A DNA stretch of 64,000 bases from Centroberyx gerrardi (taxonomy: Eukaryota; Chordata; Actinopteri; Beryciformes; Berycidae), in the NCBI RefSeq assembly GCF_048128805.1, contig NC_136000.1:10255354-10319353 (forward strand), in the 5' to 3' direction. Positions within the stretch are counted from its first letter, which is position 1; each line of letters starts with the position of its first letter. The notes below the pieces were generated by a model. It searched no databases and was not told the origin of the DNA. It saw only the letters and a program-made list of their open reading frames with translations. Positions 25,601 through 37,700 of the stretch are shown here, one piece after another. A program made the position numbers and the translations under genes.

Positions 25601-26236
25601 ACAATTCTGACACTCAGATTCAATTCGCTTTGCTGGGATCCCTGGCTGACAAAACAATTAGCACAGCTGTGCCACAGCAATGTGCAACATTTCCCCCGCC
25701 AGACGCTCGTCTTGACTTGACACTGATGGAGCATGGAAAGATACGCTGCCACTTCACAGGTTTAGCCCTGTCGTTCACACACCAGACTCATTAGCTAGCT
25801 GACACTTGGTGTGTTTGCACTGAAGAGCAGTACTTAAGGAGCGTATCTGAACGGTTCAATTAATACATGAGCTGTGGCATCAGGACAGCACTGAGTGGGA
25901 TCTCAGCCCAAAATGAGAATGCCGAATCATGAGAACACACAAGTGCCTGAATCCTGAGTTTGAGGAAACAAGCCCACATGTCTTTCTACTTTTTTAACGT
26001 AATGCTACCATTCACACAACACTTGAAATACCATAAAATTCCACTGTTGTCATTTTCCGGAAATTACGTTTAACCAGGAGAGTCACTGCAGTTTGAAAAC
26101 ATGGGGGGTGATGACGGGCTAATATCTTCGTCCGCCCAGACTCTATAGTGGTTTGTATTTCCCTCCTACAGTTCGACAACAGAGCGTCCTAATGTTGTGT
26201 GTGCCTGTCCCGTTAATGTTATGGCATTGTTCACAC
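22632..26236. other. Non-coding stretch
   Basis: AT-rich, no recognised gene. The frames at 24345-24620 and 24860-25147 (minus) are under 100 codons without domains. A small direct repeat GTGTCCTGGA occurs twice at about 25281-25301. No mobile element is clear. Confidence 0.5.
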
Positions 26237-26304
26237 ATACGGTTGATATGGAACTTTACCAGTAATGTCGTAACATTACTGGTAAAGTTCCGTATCAACC
26301 GTAT
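26237..26304. repeat. Near-perfect hairpin with 32-bp arms
   Basis: The arm 26237-26268 and the arm 26273-26304 are reverse complements with a single mismatch, separated by a 4-base loop (CGTA). Both strands read nearly the same, so two mirrored frames on opposite strands (26143-26433 minus, 26153-26443 plus) contain the same peptide core. Neither is likely to be a gene. A shorter hairpin, GGCTCCT...AGGAGCC, lies at about 26351-26372. The stem is long for a transcription-factor site and of pre-microRNA size, but the loop is too tight for a typical one. Confidence 0.9.
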
Positions 26305-29143
26305 ATTGAGCAGTGAAATTGATGGAACTGATTTGCTAGCATTTCTACTCCGGCTCCTATTTACACAGGAGCCCTGTGTCGTACACCAAAGTTTTCTCAA
26401 AGTGTTTAAGCAGCTTTCTGAAAATAATACCAAAGATTTATAAAGCCCTGAGATAATCTTGAAAAGTTGTAATTTCTTTTAATTGTGATCGTGGAGAATC
26501 CCAAATCATCTTAATATGAAATCAACATCCAGAGGAAAAAATGGGTAAATAGCTGTGCTTGGCTGAAACCAACCAATGTTCCTTCCAAGTGGTCTAATTC
26601 CATTGATTGTCTTACTTGCAGATACAAATGCTTCCCCAACATAACAATCTATTTTTAGTCACTGAGTGGTCTGTCTCTGCCTTCAACGTATTTCAGAATT
26701 CCTCTGGCTTCTGTGGAGAGCAACTAGGTTTGCCTTTTTATTATCACAATTACAGCAAGGCTTGATCAAAATATACAGACAGACTTGTTGTTGAGACTCA
26801 GTAAGGGAATTACTACTCCTGTCTATAGATTCTCATCTTCTGTTGTGCATACCAGTCCAACAAAATACCATACATTTAGATATTGTACTGAATTGTTTTA
26901 ATTATAATCCACAAACATAAAAACAGCAAATGTAAATATTGTAGTGCAAAGGCTCACTCTGCTGCTCACTCATTTGAAACCATAATTTATGTTCCCTAAA
27001 AGCCACTTTGTAAGGACTAATTGTTAAGTTACTAATTTCCATTTTAAAATGACTCACAAAAATTAATAATGCTTCAGGGAGCAAAGCTTTGGCCTTAAGG
27101 GATCCTGACACTTTAACTCTACCCATCAATCAAAGACTGTGCCTCTTAAAACTGGTCCAAACATTCACCGTTTTAATTAAAATGCAGTTTTGTCAGTGAC
27201 TCATGTCACCCAGAACACAGAAGCCATTAACTCGCTCTCAGAGCACTAGTGGTGTTGTCCAAGGGATGTTCTTAGAAAGCTCTGGCTGTTCAGTTGATTT
27301 CCCAAATGGCTGTAACAGCAGACTTGGAGCGAATCTCCCAGGTGACAGAGGCTGCCATTTTAAATGGTATTTGTTGTTCTCCTCAAGACCCCATTAAGAT
27401 TGTCAGCTCAAGAGCCTCTGTTGAAATCGCAGTGGGAGAGGGCGATTTAGAAAGAAAGAGACCAAAGGACTGTTTTTATCCATAACAGCTTCAGAATTGA
27501 CCCTGACCACTGTCCTGTGTAGAGGATTTATTTCCTTAGAATTTAAACAAGATTTACAGAAAAGAACAAATGTGGGCATGGCGGGCACACCCTTCTTTAT
27601 AGGTTATTTTAAACCTTCATAAATCAGGTAGTCATCATTATCGATCATATATTATGTCAGTCTTCAAAGCTGCTTAATTTTCTGTCATCTAACATATAGA
27701 ATCCTGCTTGATTTGTGTGTCTTTTACTTAAAAATAAAACAGTGCGAATATGCACAGGGTTGAAAGTTGGTCTTTGATGGGTGCTCAGATTTACATTGAG
27801 AAATCGTTGTAGTACAAGTGACACAAAACAGCATCTCATTGGGTAAAGTCCAATACCTTGTGTGTGTCAGCTGCCACTCCACAATCTGATAGCACTGTTC
27901 TTTCTGGCCAGTCACAGAGCGGATTAGTGAGTCCGTCAAAAGCCTTTGATCAACAAACAGGCTTAAAAAGGGACAAGACACTCCACTTTCCTGGAGCTAA
28001 TTATCTTGAGTGTGTTACCAGGACAATGACAAAGCCAGTGCCAAAGCAGTCAGCTCTCTGCTACATGCTATCATTTGCTTTCACAGATAACATACCATTA
28101 CAAGGTCATACAAGTAAGCCACTGTTTTGCGCTTGATTGTAAATTGAGACCTTGAAATTACAATGTTCTAGCTGACATTTTGGTCAAAAATAAGTTATTT
28201 TTCTGATGTGAATGAAATTAGGCTTTAGTGGGTAAACAGAAAATCTTACAAATGTTTTATTACTTTTTGCTTTGGGATGTAAAATCTCAATATGTAAGTG
28301 TAATGACTTGAATCTACACTATGAAACCAAACTCAACTTGATCTTTGTTTTTGCCAAATGTCTCTGAGGGGATTTCAGTCCTATCTCAGTCAAACCACTA
28401 GCAAAAGCTTGCAGATTCTAATGAAAAAGGAGAATTAATGCTCATCTAATATATAACCCCCAAATCAGTTTGAAAATGCAGTGATCTCCTCAGAGTCATT
28501 ACACTTATTAGACCTGAGCAGAATTATGGTCATTAAATTCCATGAGCAGTTGAGAGAACATCTGTTACCGCAGAGCACTAGGACACTCTGTTCCTATTAA
28601 GCTACTTTGAGAGTTTTTACAAAATAAAAATAGATGCTTCTGTAAGCTCCAACTATTGCTGATAGGTTTGGAAGCCTCTTCTGATTTCATCCTTGGGAGA
28701 GAATGGCCAGAGGGAAAATTCACAGCCCCTTCACAGAGTGAACCTTAGTGATCCTGCTATAAGCTATTATCTTAGGCTTGTCTAAGTGCATTTATTTTAC
28801 TTTTATAAGTGTGGTGCTGTCTGTAAAGTGAGAAGAGACATGGTTTGTTATAACAACACAGATACAATCATTTCAGCCAACACATCAACAATGAACAGAG
28901 CCATCCATTTTATTTTTCAAAAAGGACTCCTGGGTCTAAAGTGAAGGAAGGTTAAACCTAGCTCAGAAAAGCTGCGCTGAGCTAGCTAGTGTCTTCTTGA
29001 TGTGCAGTGTTAACCATGGACATTTCCCCCAGCTCTAGAGCCTGCTGAGAGATGAAAGGATCGGACTTGACCTTAAGCCGTCTGCATACATGACATCATT
29101 ACTGCAGACAGAGGAGAGTCCTGCCCACAGGCATGTACGTGAA
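26305..29143. other. Non-coding stretch
   Basis: No gene is recognised. Mostly unique-looking AT-rich DNA; 28380-28700 is repeat-free and even in composition, possibly conserved non-coding, unverified. Confidence 0.45.
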
Positions 29144-29174
<31 letters not shown>

Positions 29175-29176
29175 GT
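29144..29176. repeat. (GT)n microsatellite
   Basis: About 12 GT units, then GCGTGTGTTTGTGT. The minus-strand frame across it is a Thr-His repeat artefact. Confidence 0.95.
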
Positions 29177-29346
29177 TTGTGTCTGTAGCAAAGACCCTCC
29201 CTGTCAAAGAGAGGACACACAATTTCCAACACCTATCACAAAATCACTCATAGAGCAAATAGGAGTTTCTGAGTTCTGAGCTACCACTTCTGCTTTGAGT
29301 GGATAATCAGAACAACAAACGCTGCCCCCAGAACACATTCCAATAA

Positions 29347-29590
29347 CTAGAAGGGCACTCGGAGAGCGCAGACCTCCGCCAAGGTTCGTGCTATTATTGC
29401 TTGTTCGTGAGTTGGATCCGGATCCGCTCCAATATGTAATGGGTTCTTCCTTGGCCCATGCTACACCCTTCCACGAAGTTTCATGAAAATCGGGCCATTA
29501 GTTTTTCCGTAATCCTGCTAATAGACAAACAAACAGACAAACAAACAAACAAACGGCACCGAAAACATAACCTCCTTGGCGGAGGTAACT
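29347..29590. mobile_element. Short dispersed element with 13-bp terminal inverted repeats
   Basis: ACCTCCGCCAAGG (29372-29384) and CCTTGGCGGAGGT (29574-29586) are perfect inverse copies about 200 bp apart. The left arm is preceded by the hallmark CACTCGGAGAGCGCAG. Inside are CATGAAAATCGGGCC and an (ACAA)n run (29521-29552). I recognise this whole arrangement as a widely dispersed animal repeat found in many marine genomes, but I cannot assign its class securely (non-autonomous DNA element versus LINE 3' end). No coding capacity. Confidence 0.72.
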
Positions 29591-32247
29591 AAACCTCATC
29601 AGATGAGGGACATGTGCTATAGCTGAGTTACTGAAAAATGTTTAATCAGATAAAACCTGCAATTAAATTTAACTCTCAGCTGGAATTATTACACTTCTTT
29701 AAAACCAGAATCTGAAACCTTGAATCAGATCTCAGATCCATGCTTGTGGTCTCCCTGGAATAAAGAAATACAAGAACAGCATGTTGAATGATTTCTCTTA
29801 AAACAGCTTCCACGAAAATCTTCCAATTGTTTTTCAAATGTGATGTCTATGACATTTACAACCACTGAAAGGCTTGCTCCCAGAATATTTACAGCAAAAT
29901 GTCAAATGCTGTTATTTTACCATCTTGCTGGAGGTGAAATCAGCGGGGTCGCCAAGGCTCTCATTCCAATCAGAAGGCAGTGAACAATAGAATCCAATAA
30001 AAAGATTTTTGTGGGCCAACAAAATAAAGTAGCAGCCACAGGTGTTCTCATTTCAAAATCAATACCTGAGCAGAAAATGAGGCGCGGGTGAGAAATTGAT
30101 GTGGAAAACAGTGCGTCTCCCTTTTCATCTCAGAATATCTTTCGTTTGCTTTTCATGCTTCCCCGAAAGGACTGTCCTTTGAAGTAATCAGTTTGCAAGT
30201 ATATCCCAATTATGGATCCTGCCCTGTTTTGATTGGCTTGAGGTGCTGGGTAAATTCAGGAGGAGATGATGAGCAAAAATGAAATGAACGGCAGTAGAGA
30301 GGAGACACCAACAGGCAAAGGCATGTTTTGACATATCAGTGAGCCAGGCAGCAAGACCAAAAGAGCCAGCAGGACAGCTGCAGCCTCTCAGGCCTGTCTC
30401 CTGTGACTGAGAGGAGTGTGTTCACAGTTGCCACACACTTGTCACAGTTGAGACAGTGGCCCCCGCCATCCACTGACTTTGCGCAGGAGTTATGCCACCA
30501 GCTGTATTGTGATGAGTTTGATTGGCTACAAGATAGGGAGTCAATGTGTGCATTTTTCTATTCAAACACAAATATGGAGATATTGTATGCACCGTACTAA
30601 GTTTATTCATGGTGAAAATGTTTGTGTATGTAGAGGATTGTGTGTGTTCATAAACGACTGGGCTTCCAGCTACTTTCCTGAGTGATAACAGGACACCCAG
30701 CTGAGTCTGAGTAAACTACACCCAGAGTTAAAACGCTGCACACGTTGGATGTTAACAAAGATTAATAATTGATATGTAGCTCAGATCCTGACATTTGAGA
30801 GCTGGGTCTAGGCAACCAGTCTAAATGGGTCTGAAAGGATATCCCTATTCCCCATCTTATCATAACCTCCTCAAATATACCCTCTGGAAAAATAAGTATA
30901 TTCCCTTGCCTCCCAAGATGGTGGATAGTGGATGATATGGGTAACCATAACTGCCTTCACACTGCTAGCAACAATGGCATGTTCCTTTTTAGTGGCTGAT
31001 TTGAGCTAGCTGATTGCTAGCTGTAGTGTCTGGGGTGTTGCAGTAATAGGTGGGAAATATTGCAAACCTAGTATATGACTGGCTGCTGATGGGCAATGTC
31101 ATCCAATAATTGAGCTGCAGACAACTTTTCCATGCAGACAAATGCAAAATTGAGTCCACTGGGTGATGTAGAAAGTAAGTGGACTTAGGTTGACTGGTTT
31201 CTTGAACTGCTTGCTGTGTGAATATAGAGTAAAGGACAGAGCAATTGAAATGACACTTTGGTCAAGCAGCACTTATCTATGGAGAGCATACATAGGCTAG
31301 TTTTTTAATTCACTCTCAGACCAATACCAAGAAAACCTGGACAACAGCCTACATTGCCAAAAAATGGGTAGTAAATACAAGAATGTGTATATTGAGGGAG
31401 ACAGGCAACTCAAATTTTGCCCAACAAAATAGAGCAGTCATTCACTTCTCACTTAGCAAGTTGTGACAGCTGTTGTATTCATTGTGGTAACGAGCTGTTA
31501 CTACGTCGGCTGTGTGCTTCCCACTGAATCCTGATGTAGGCTGTCAATTTCTCCATCTGAGGATTCCCTCAGCCAAAACGGTTCTGATACTTATTTATAT
31601 TTCACATTCGGTGGCAATACTGTCTTTTCATCTGGCTATGCCTGAGATCTTCCAAGTGTGTACATCCTCCTCACTGTATTTACTTAGGTTCTGACACATA
31701 TGGGGATGTGACATTCCGCATGCTCTTGTCTCTCCATCACATACTGTATAAATTATTCACAAGTGATCATATTCCAGTAGTATAATTATCACTGTCCAAC
31801 ACCAACACCTCAGAGCAGTTTCTTAGCAACTGCAGTTATCGGCGCATTTTCTCCTTCCACAACAGCAATATTTTCCTCTAGCTGAAACCAGACACATTGT
31901 ATGTGGAATTTATGAAGACACGGCACAGGGACTGTCCCCGATACAAACAAACACCACACCTCACACTTCAAAGCTATTTTATTATTTTAACAGTAGGCTA
32001 TATCACAACACAAGCTAAGATCACCACAAACATTTCTGCTCTTTCTCTCAGGTTACATCAAGCTACAGTGAGCCCAGACTAGGAAACCTTGGCTCCAGAT
32101 ACGGGGGTTGTAGACAGCAAAAAGTGAGACAACAGCTCAATGCTGGCTGGTTGAATAGATCAAAAACCTCTGGACTGCCTTCTTCCATTATTCATCCTCC
32201 CTATAGAGCCGGCTTGGGCTATGCATGTCAGCATGGATGGCAGACAA
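29591..32247. other. Non-coding stretch, possible conserved element at 29940-30290
   Basis: No gene is recognised. 29940-30290 is complex, repeat-free sequence with the texture of a vertebrate conserved non-coding element (a guess to be tested by alignment). The remainder is AT-rich, with frames of at most about 70 codons. Confidence 0.45.
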
Positions 32248-32310
32248 CCCCCCACCCCCCCCCCACCCCCCCTCGCCCACCCCCACCCCCACCCCCCTCC
32301 CCTCCCTGCC
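32248..32310. repeat. C-rich tract (CCCCCAC)n
   Basis: About 63 bases of almost only C and A, with many runs of five or more C. The minus strand meets the G-quadruplex sequence rule several times over, and the plus strand could form an i-motif. The Pro-rich frames across it (32124-32330, 32225-32416) are composition artefacts. Confidence 0.93.
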
Positions 32311-33499
32311 TCCTCCAGGCAGCAGGCTGAGCAAGTCAGCCTTGGTCTTAGTCAATGATCTGGTGGCTCAGATGGCTTTGTGGATGGCAGCCAGAGCAGA
32401 CAGGAGGGAAGTTTAGAGGGGAATGGAGGAGGGAAATTGTTGAGGCTTTGATTTGGGAGATTTCAGGTCAGTGAATTGCCACTGTGAGAAGCTGCTCCTA
32501 TGGTTCCTCCAAGGTGATCACACTTCACAACATGCTTGGGCGAACATTTTAGTTGCCCCGTAGGGAGCCGCCAAGCGGGTGGCGATGTGTTCTATGTTGC
32601 TCTGTCAGGAAGCTGTTATCTCTTAACATGGAGGCCATTTGTTGCACCTAATGACTTCAACAGAGTTGTCTCATCTTTGTCACATTTGAGACCTGCTTGA
32701 TTGAAATACTGATTGTGTAGAAGCACTGTGCTCCCTCTCTATCACTGTCTATCTCTAACTACATGTCCAGTTGCTACTTGGAGGAAGTTTTTCAAATAAG
32801 AGCTGACTGTTCAATCAACACAACAGCCAATCTCCTGATCAGCTTCTCTTTCACACAGGATATTAAAGTTGGCATCCGCACAGTCTTCTGTTTTCCCTCT
32901 CTTTGTGTTTGTCGCGCTTTCTCTCTTATCTGTACACCATGGGAACTTGGTGAGCTTTCTCTGCACTCACACTTCCACTGACATTTAAAGAATTGCCTCA
33001 CTCTGTAGATACACACTGGTGTAATGCCTAACAATCCATCTCCTTCTGACTAAATTGCTTTTTCACAATCTGATGCAAAGTTGTATGGGGTGTTGACTGG
33101 TTTCCTGCTAAGCTCTTCACAGGCGGCCCTATTTAAACAAAGGAATGTTAGATGCAATTCAAAGAGCTGTTGAAACAATCCTGGACACAGCAGGCCATTA
33201 CAACAGCTGTTCAAATTGAAATGACTTGATTGTGTCATCTGCATGTAGGCCTATCTGTTACTTTGTTCAAGATTTTACATTAAAATTTGCATTAAAATGT
33301 GTACTGTGTTCCCTGCAGTCATTGTTGTCAAACAGGTAAAAATGTCACATACTTAAATGTAGTGCTGAAGTACCTCGTACATTTCAGCCATTTAGCAAAC
33401 ACTGAGCCAGAGCAAAATGTGCGACAGTAGAATAAGGTGAAATTCCTGCACCACAACACAGGTTGACTATATACTGTATACCGGGCCCGAGTCAAACTA
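32311..33499. other. Non-coding stretch
   Basis: No gene is recognised. From about 33385 (CATTTAGCAAACACTGAGCC) it may contain the decayed distal tail of the SINE that begins at 33690. Confidence 0.45.
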
Positions 33500-33690
33500 C
33501 ATTAGGGTGTTAGGGTTTAACTGCCTTGCTCACGGGCACATCAGCAGTAGTTGATGAGGGAGGGAAGAGTGTTACTCATTCACTTCCTAGCCGGTCTGAG
33601 GACTTCAACCCAACAACATTCCCTTATCGCCATGTCACATTGAGTCACAAGTCCACTTCTCCAACCTCTAGGTTACCGCTACTATATCAT
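33500..33690 (-). mobile_element. tRNA-derived SINE (third family)
   Basis: On the minus strand, GTAACCTAGAGGTTGGAG (rc of 33659-33676) is an A-box-like word and GGGTTGAAGTCC (rc of 33600-33611) a B-box-like word. They are followed by a body containing the reverse complement of CTGCCTTGCTCACGGGCAC and AGTAGTTGATGAGGGAGGG. This body is a common teleost SINE core in my memory. The copy is moderately diverged. Confidence 0.72.
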
Positions 33691-33780
33691 GACAAAAGCG
33701 ACGCCTAATGGACAGCATGCTCTCAATTCTGGCAGATCTGTTGTGTGAACTTAAGTTATTTGGTATATGTTTGTTTATGT

Positions 33781-33882
33781 TTGCCTTTATTTAATAGTTC
33801 ACAGTAGAGAGAAACAGGAAAGAGTTGTGCGTCGCGGTTACATGGTATAATGCACCTTAGCCAACTGTGTCACCAGAACGCA
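33781..33882 (-). mobile_element. Internally deleted tRNA-derived SINE
   Basis: Same family as 2966-3109. The tail GCCTTTATTTAATAGTTCACAG and the head GTGGTGCATTATACCATGTAACC-like segment (rc) are present, but the middle, including the B box, is lost. Without a B box it could not be transcribed by RNA polymerase III. It lies 90 bp from the SINE at 33500-33690, so two SINEs inserted in the same short interval. Confidence 0.7.
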
Positions 33883-36659
33883 CAGAGTTCATCTCTGTCC
33901 TCAATGTCTGTTCAAGTCGACACGTTTTAGGATATTAATTTGTAATGGATCGTAGGTGATTTAGTATAATTAAAACTTTCTCATTCAGAAAATGGGATTC
34001 TCCTGAGAAGGTTCTTCAGAGAGCGTTTAATGGATATGTGGGCAATTAACATGTCATTACTTTTCCAATTCAACATCAGAAATAAGCTGGATCAAAAATA
34101 ATTATAAGTGAGGGTTGCTTTACCGTTTCATGCTATTAGACAAGTGTAAAACTGACTTAGATCAATGATATTCAGTTTAGTTGATCAGAAACCACGTAAG
34201 GAGAATGAGCAAAACCAATTCAGAACTTTGTTTCTACAACTGAATAGGAAATGATTTTGTTGAGTTTGCTTCCAAAATACACGACACATTTTAGAACAGA
34301 CTACCAGCAATGTGTCATCAGCGTCCTAAAATGCCCTTGCTATAAAGAAATAGAAGCATGGCCAGATGGCGTTATTGCTCTTCACAGTTAACTCATCCCT
34401 TTCTGTTCATACTATTCCCAATTGCACAGGTTTGATTTCACCTCTAGGTTCTATTCATCATTAGCATTAGTTAGATAACCTTTTAGACAGGCTTCCTACT
34501 CTCAACACTTTCTGGTTGGCATTAAAATCTCTGTATTCCTAGAATGATCGCAGAATTAATCACTTTGATACACGGACAACTTTATAAACAATTCTCATGA
34601 GTATTTTCACTTGAAGAGTTTTGAGTATTTTCTCAGTATGTGATTCAAGGCTTTGATTTGTCCGTGTTTTTTTTTTCAAGATTTTGGCATTTCTGCCCAT
34701 ACATCTCCCATTCATTTGTAATTCAAGATTAATATTTTCCTGCTTTTTTGTATTCCTGGTCATATTTATCTTGATAAATGACAAAATTGAACTGTCCTAT
34801 CCTCTTCTTTGTCAGTCTCCCCATCTCTCAGGTCGTGCTCCCTGAACGCCTGTGTGTGTCTTACATGGTGGAGCCTGGTTTCCAAGGTGGCCGTCCTGCC
34901 CTGTGTGTTTAGACGGTGGAATGAGAACCTGTCTGACAGGAGATTTGTCATGGATGTTGACCATGCGCTGACGCTCCATCACTCCCAGGTCTGTGTGCGT
35001 GTGTGTATGTGTGTGTGACCTACCAGACCTGCAGAGAAACCCTGATCAGTCTGCTCTTTGGGAAATAATAACCAGTCTCACAGGTTCAGGTGGAAGGTTA
35101 GGGCACAAATCCTATAATAGACCTGCCTCATTCCCTGTTCCTGCTTTCTGGTTCCTGCATTGACATCCCCTGTTCCTCTACCCCATATGCCAATAGATCT
35201 ACTTTCTGATAGAGCTGACTTAGGGGTGTTGTCACTGAAGAGCTTTGTGCAGCGAATGTCAAAGCCGGGTGGTTTCATTGACTGGTTTTCTCCCCCACAG
35301 TTCAAGTAGATGCCAATTATTGATGTTTTTTTTTTTTTTTTTTAAAGATCGTGACATGCCGAGTGAGTCGGCTGAGTTAAATGGCAAACCTGATGGAGTC
35401 TTTTGAATTTCTGGAGTGCTTTGTTTTCAAAGGATTTCACAACAACTAAGTGACTTGCAGTTATGATTGTGTGATTGAATGAGAAGTCTGAAAAATTTGC
35501 CATTAGCCTAGGTAGAAACAAGAAATGTCCTCAAGTATATGATAGAAGAAATGTGACATATGGAAAACAGCAAGGAGAGAAACAAACAGAAATCACTCAA
35601 ACGCAGTAAGAAGAGTTTTTTGTGCCACATCCAACATGATGCAACTTCACAGGTTGCAAATAACTAAAGATGACTGGGATAATTTCACAGTCATTTCCTG
35701 TGACTGATAGAATAGCTGTAGGCCTATTAAAAATAAGACGTAGCTTATCTACAAAGCCTCAGTAAGAGACCACTAAACCTTTTCTGTCTGTGGACCACAT
35801 GGCCATGTGATCTCAGAATAAATACTATGGGAGTCTCTAGATCTACTGGACCCAGAGGAGACCCATTTAGCTGCTGATAGAGGAGCATATATGATTATAT
35901 TGCCTAAATTTGATTTGGACGAGAGGAGAGATGAATTGCACTTCTGGTGGCTCTGATTATGTTTCATGGGGGCAACTGCCGCAGCATCAATGGGAATGTA
36001 CTTGCCTTGCTATATTAAACTTTCTGCTTCAATATGAATTATGCATACCATATAAATGTGAAAGTGGATTTAAGTGCCACGATTAACTCAAATTAAATAA
36101 AGTGGGGGGAGAAATGCTTTGTATGGTGAAACCCTTCTCATCCCAACCTCAGACATACAAACTGACAACCAAATGGCCTTAATAAACAAAACAGATATAT
36201 GCCAATGCTAAATATTGTATTTATTCTAGGAGCTTGCTAGAATTTCCTTTCGGATACATGAAATTAAATACATTTCAACTGCAAAACAAACTGCAAATTA
36301 CCTTGCCATTTTAATATGTTTCACTCATTTTACTAGTCTGAAAGACCCTCTTTTCCAAAGGGCTCAGATGAGGGAGTTATTTCAGTGAAAAGTAACTAAT
36401 TGTAATTGTGGAAAGTGACTAGTTGCAAGTTCTCTAGTTACTGTTCTAAAGTAGATTTCTCACTTTTGTTTAAGTTTTATTTTTAAACATTAGGTAGTGA
36501 GTACAATCCATTGTTTACAGTTAAAGTCATTAACCTCCCTGACATTCGCCTTATTGATTGATATGATTAAAGAGGGACCATCCCCAAACCTTATTCTGAT
36601 AATGACCTAAAAGATTACTTACAAGGACCACACCAAAACAAACAGACTAAGGGAGTTGG
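33883..36659. other. Non-coding stretch with one weak exon-like segment
   Basis: At 34793-34831 a long pyrimidine tract ends in CATCTCTCAG, a strong-looking plus-strand splice acceptor. The following 34832-34988 is more GC-rich than its surroundings and stays open in one frame. I recognise no protein in it and no matching donor is convincing, so it is not called as an exon. A T run is at 35326-35343. Around 36385-36480 the words AGTAACTAATTG and CTAGTTACTG recall a common fish repeat. No gene is recognised. Confidence 0.4.
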
Positions 36660-37100
36660 ATAAATTTGGAAAATTAACAAAATCTTCATGATTTTCTGGC
36701 AAAAGTAACAGAGATTGGCATTTTCATTTTTTCCATAAATAGTCACACTGATTTCTCGCAATTTGAGAAAATTAAATGCTTTCTATTACAGGTCCATCTG
36801 AATTATAGCAGCCAAACTAAATAAAATCTCAACGAAAATTACACCATCAGGCCAGATCAGATTTAAAAGGAGATTGGCATTTTTTCCAAAAATTGAATAG
36901 TGACATAAATTTTAGAGTCACACCTAATATTTGAAAATTATCGCTTTTCATACATAGTCACAACCAATTTCTTGCAGTGTGATAAAGTTATACGCTGCCT
37001 GTAACAGGTCCATCTGAATTAGGTAACAGCTAATAGCTAAAGAAAATCTCAAAGAAAAATACACCAGTAGGCTTGATCAGATTTAAAAGAAAAGGAAAAA
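36660..37100. repeat. Diverged tandem duplication, period ~216 bp
   Basis: GGTCCATCTGAATTA occurs at 36791 and again at 37007. Both are followed by a collinear segment (AAATCTCAA.GAAAA..TACACCA...CAGATTTAAAAG) and preceded by a similar ATAGTCACA...ATTTCT.GCA segment. Two units of about 216 bp are therefore present, diverged by substitutions and small indels. They abut the hAT transposase pseudogene and may belong to the same old element. Confidence 0.75.
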
Positions 37101-37117
37101 AATCAAACCCTTGCTTA

Positions 37118-37544
37118 CTATTTTTGAGCTTAGGTCTTGTGAAGGAAAGCATATCCTGGGCTGAGGCACCAACAGAGTCTGTTAACCACTCACCCCACGG
37201 TGTAAAAACACTCTCTCAGCAGGCATGGAGGTGGCAGGAATAGCAAGGAACTGTATGGCAAGGACATTAAGTCCCTTGTAAGTTTTCTTTCCTCTGCCAC
37301 CAATGGGTGGGATGCATGGCTCATTTAAGTAAAGTCCTATCTTGTTTTGCTCTGCAACTGTAGTGCACTGGTCCTCCATAAAAAGAGTGTTAATAAATCG
37401 CTGCAGTGCTTTCGAGATGGGGCTCTCAAGCATTCCTGCAGCTTCCAGGGACTCGTTGGCGGCTACTTCAATTAAATGACCATCATACAAATCAGTTCCT
37501 ACCCGACTGACCGCGCCACCCACACGACCAATCAAAATCATCAA
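37118..37544 (-). pseudogene. hAT-family transposase C-terminal fragment
   Basis: The minus-strand frame 37544-37185 contains QFLAIPATSMPAERVF, the signature of the hAT C-terminal dimerisation domain (family consensus about LAIPATSVPSERVFS). It is preceded by SKALQRFINTL and YLNEPCIP, as in ZBED/hAT-Ac-type transposases. The WW-containing segment normally between the 'YL.EP' block and 'LA.KYLAIPAT' is deleted. After ERVF the frame shifts: another frame continues with GEWLTDSVGASAQDML (to about 37118), fitting the end of the domain. About 120 of the usual 600 or more residues remain, so it is inactive. Intact enzymes cut and paste DNA with 8-bp target duplications. Confidence 0.85.
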
Positions 37545-37700
37545 TTATTTTAAAAACGGACCATTACCCAGTATGTTTTAGGCAGGCTTTTTATTTAATT
37601 AAAGTTAGTAAATAATTTTTGTGTATTATCCACTCTAAAATAAAAATATCCAGATGTCAAAGGTTGATTTCAACATCCATGTCAGGTAGCCTAATTAAGT

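Noticed and set aside
26237..26304. microRNA precursor
   Set aside because: The stem is perfect enough but the 4-base loop and absence of any known mature sequence argue against it without small-RNA data.
33505..33525. TTAGGG words as telomeric repeat
   Set aside because: Only two imperfectly spaced units; not an interstitial telomere.
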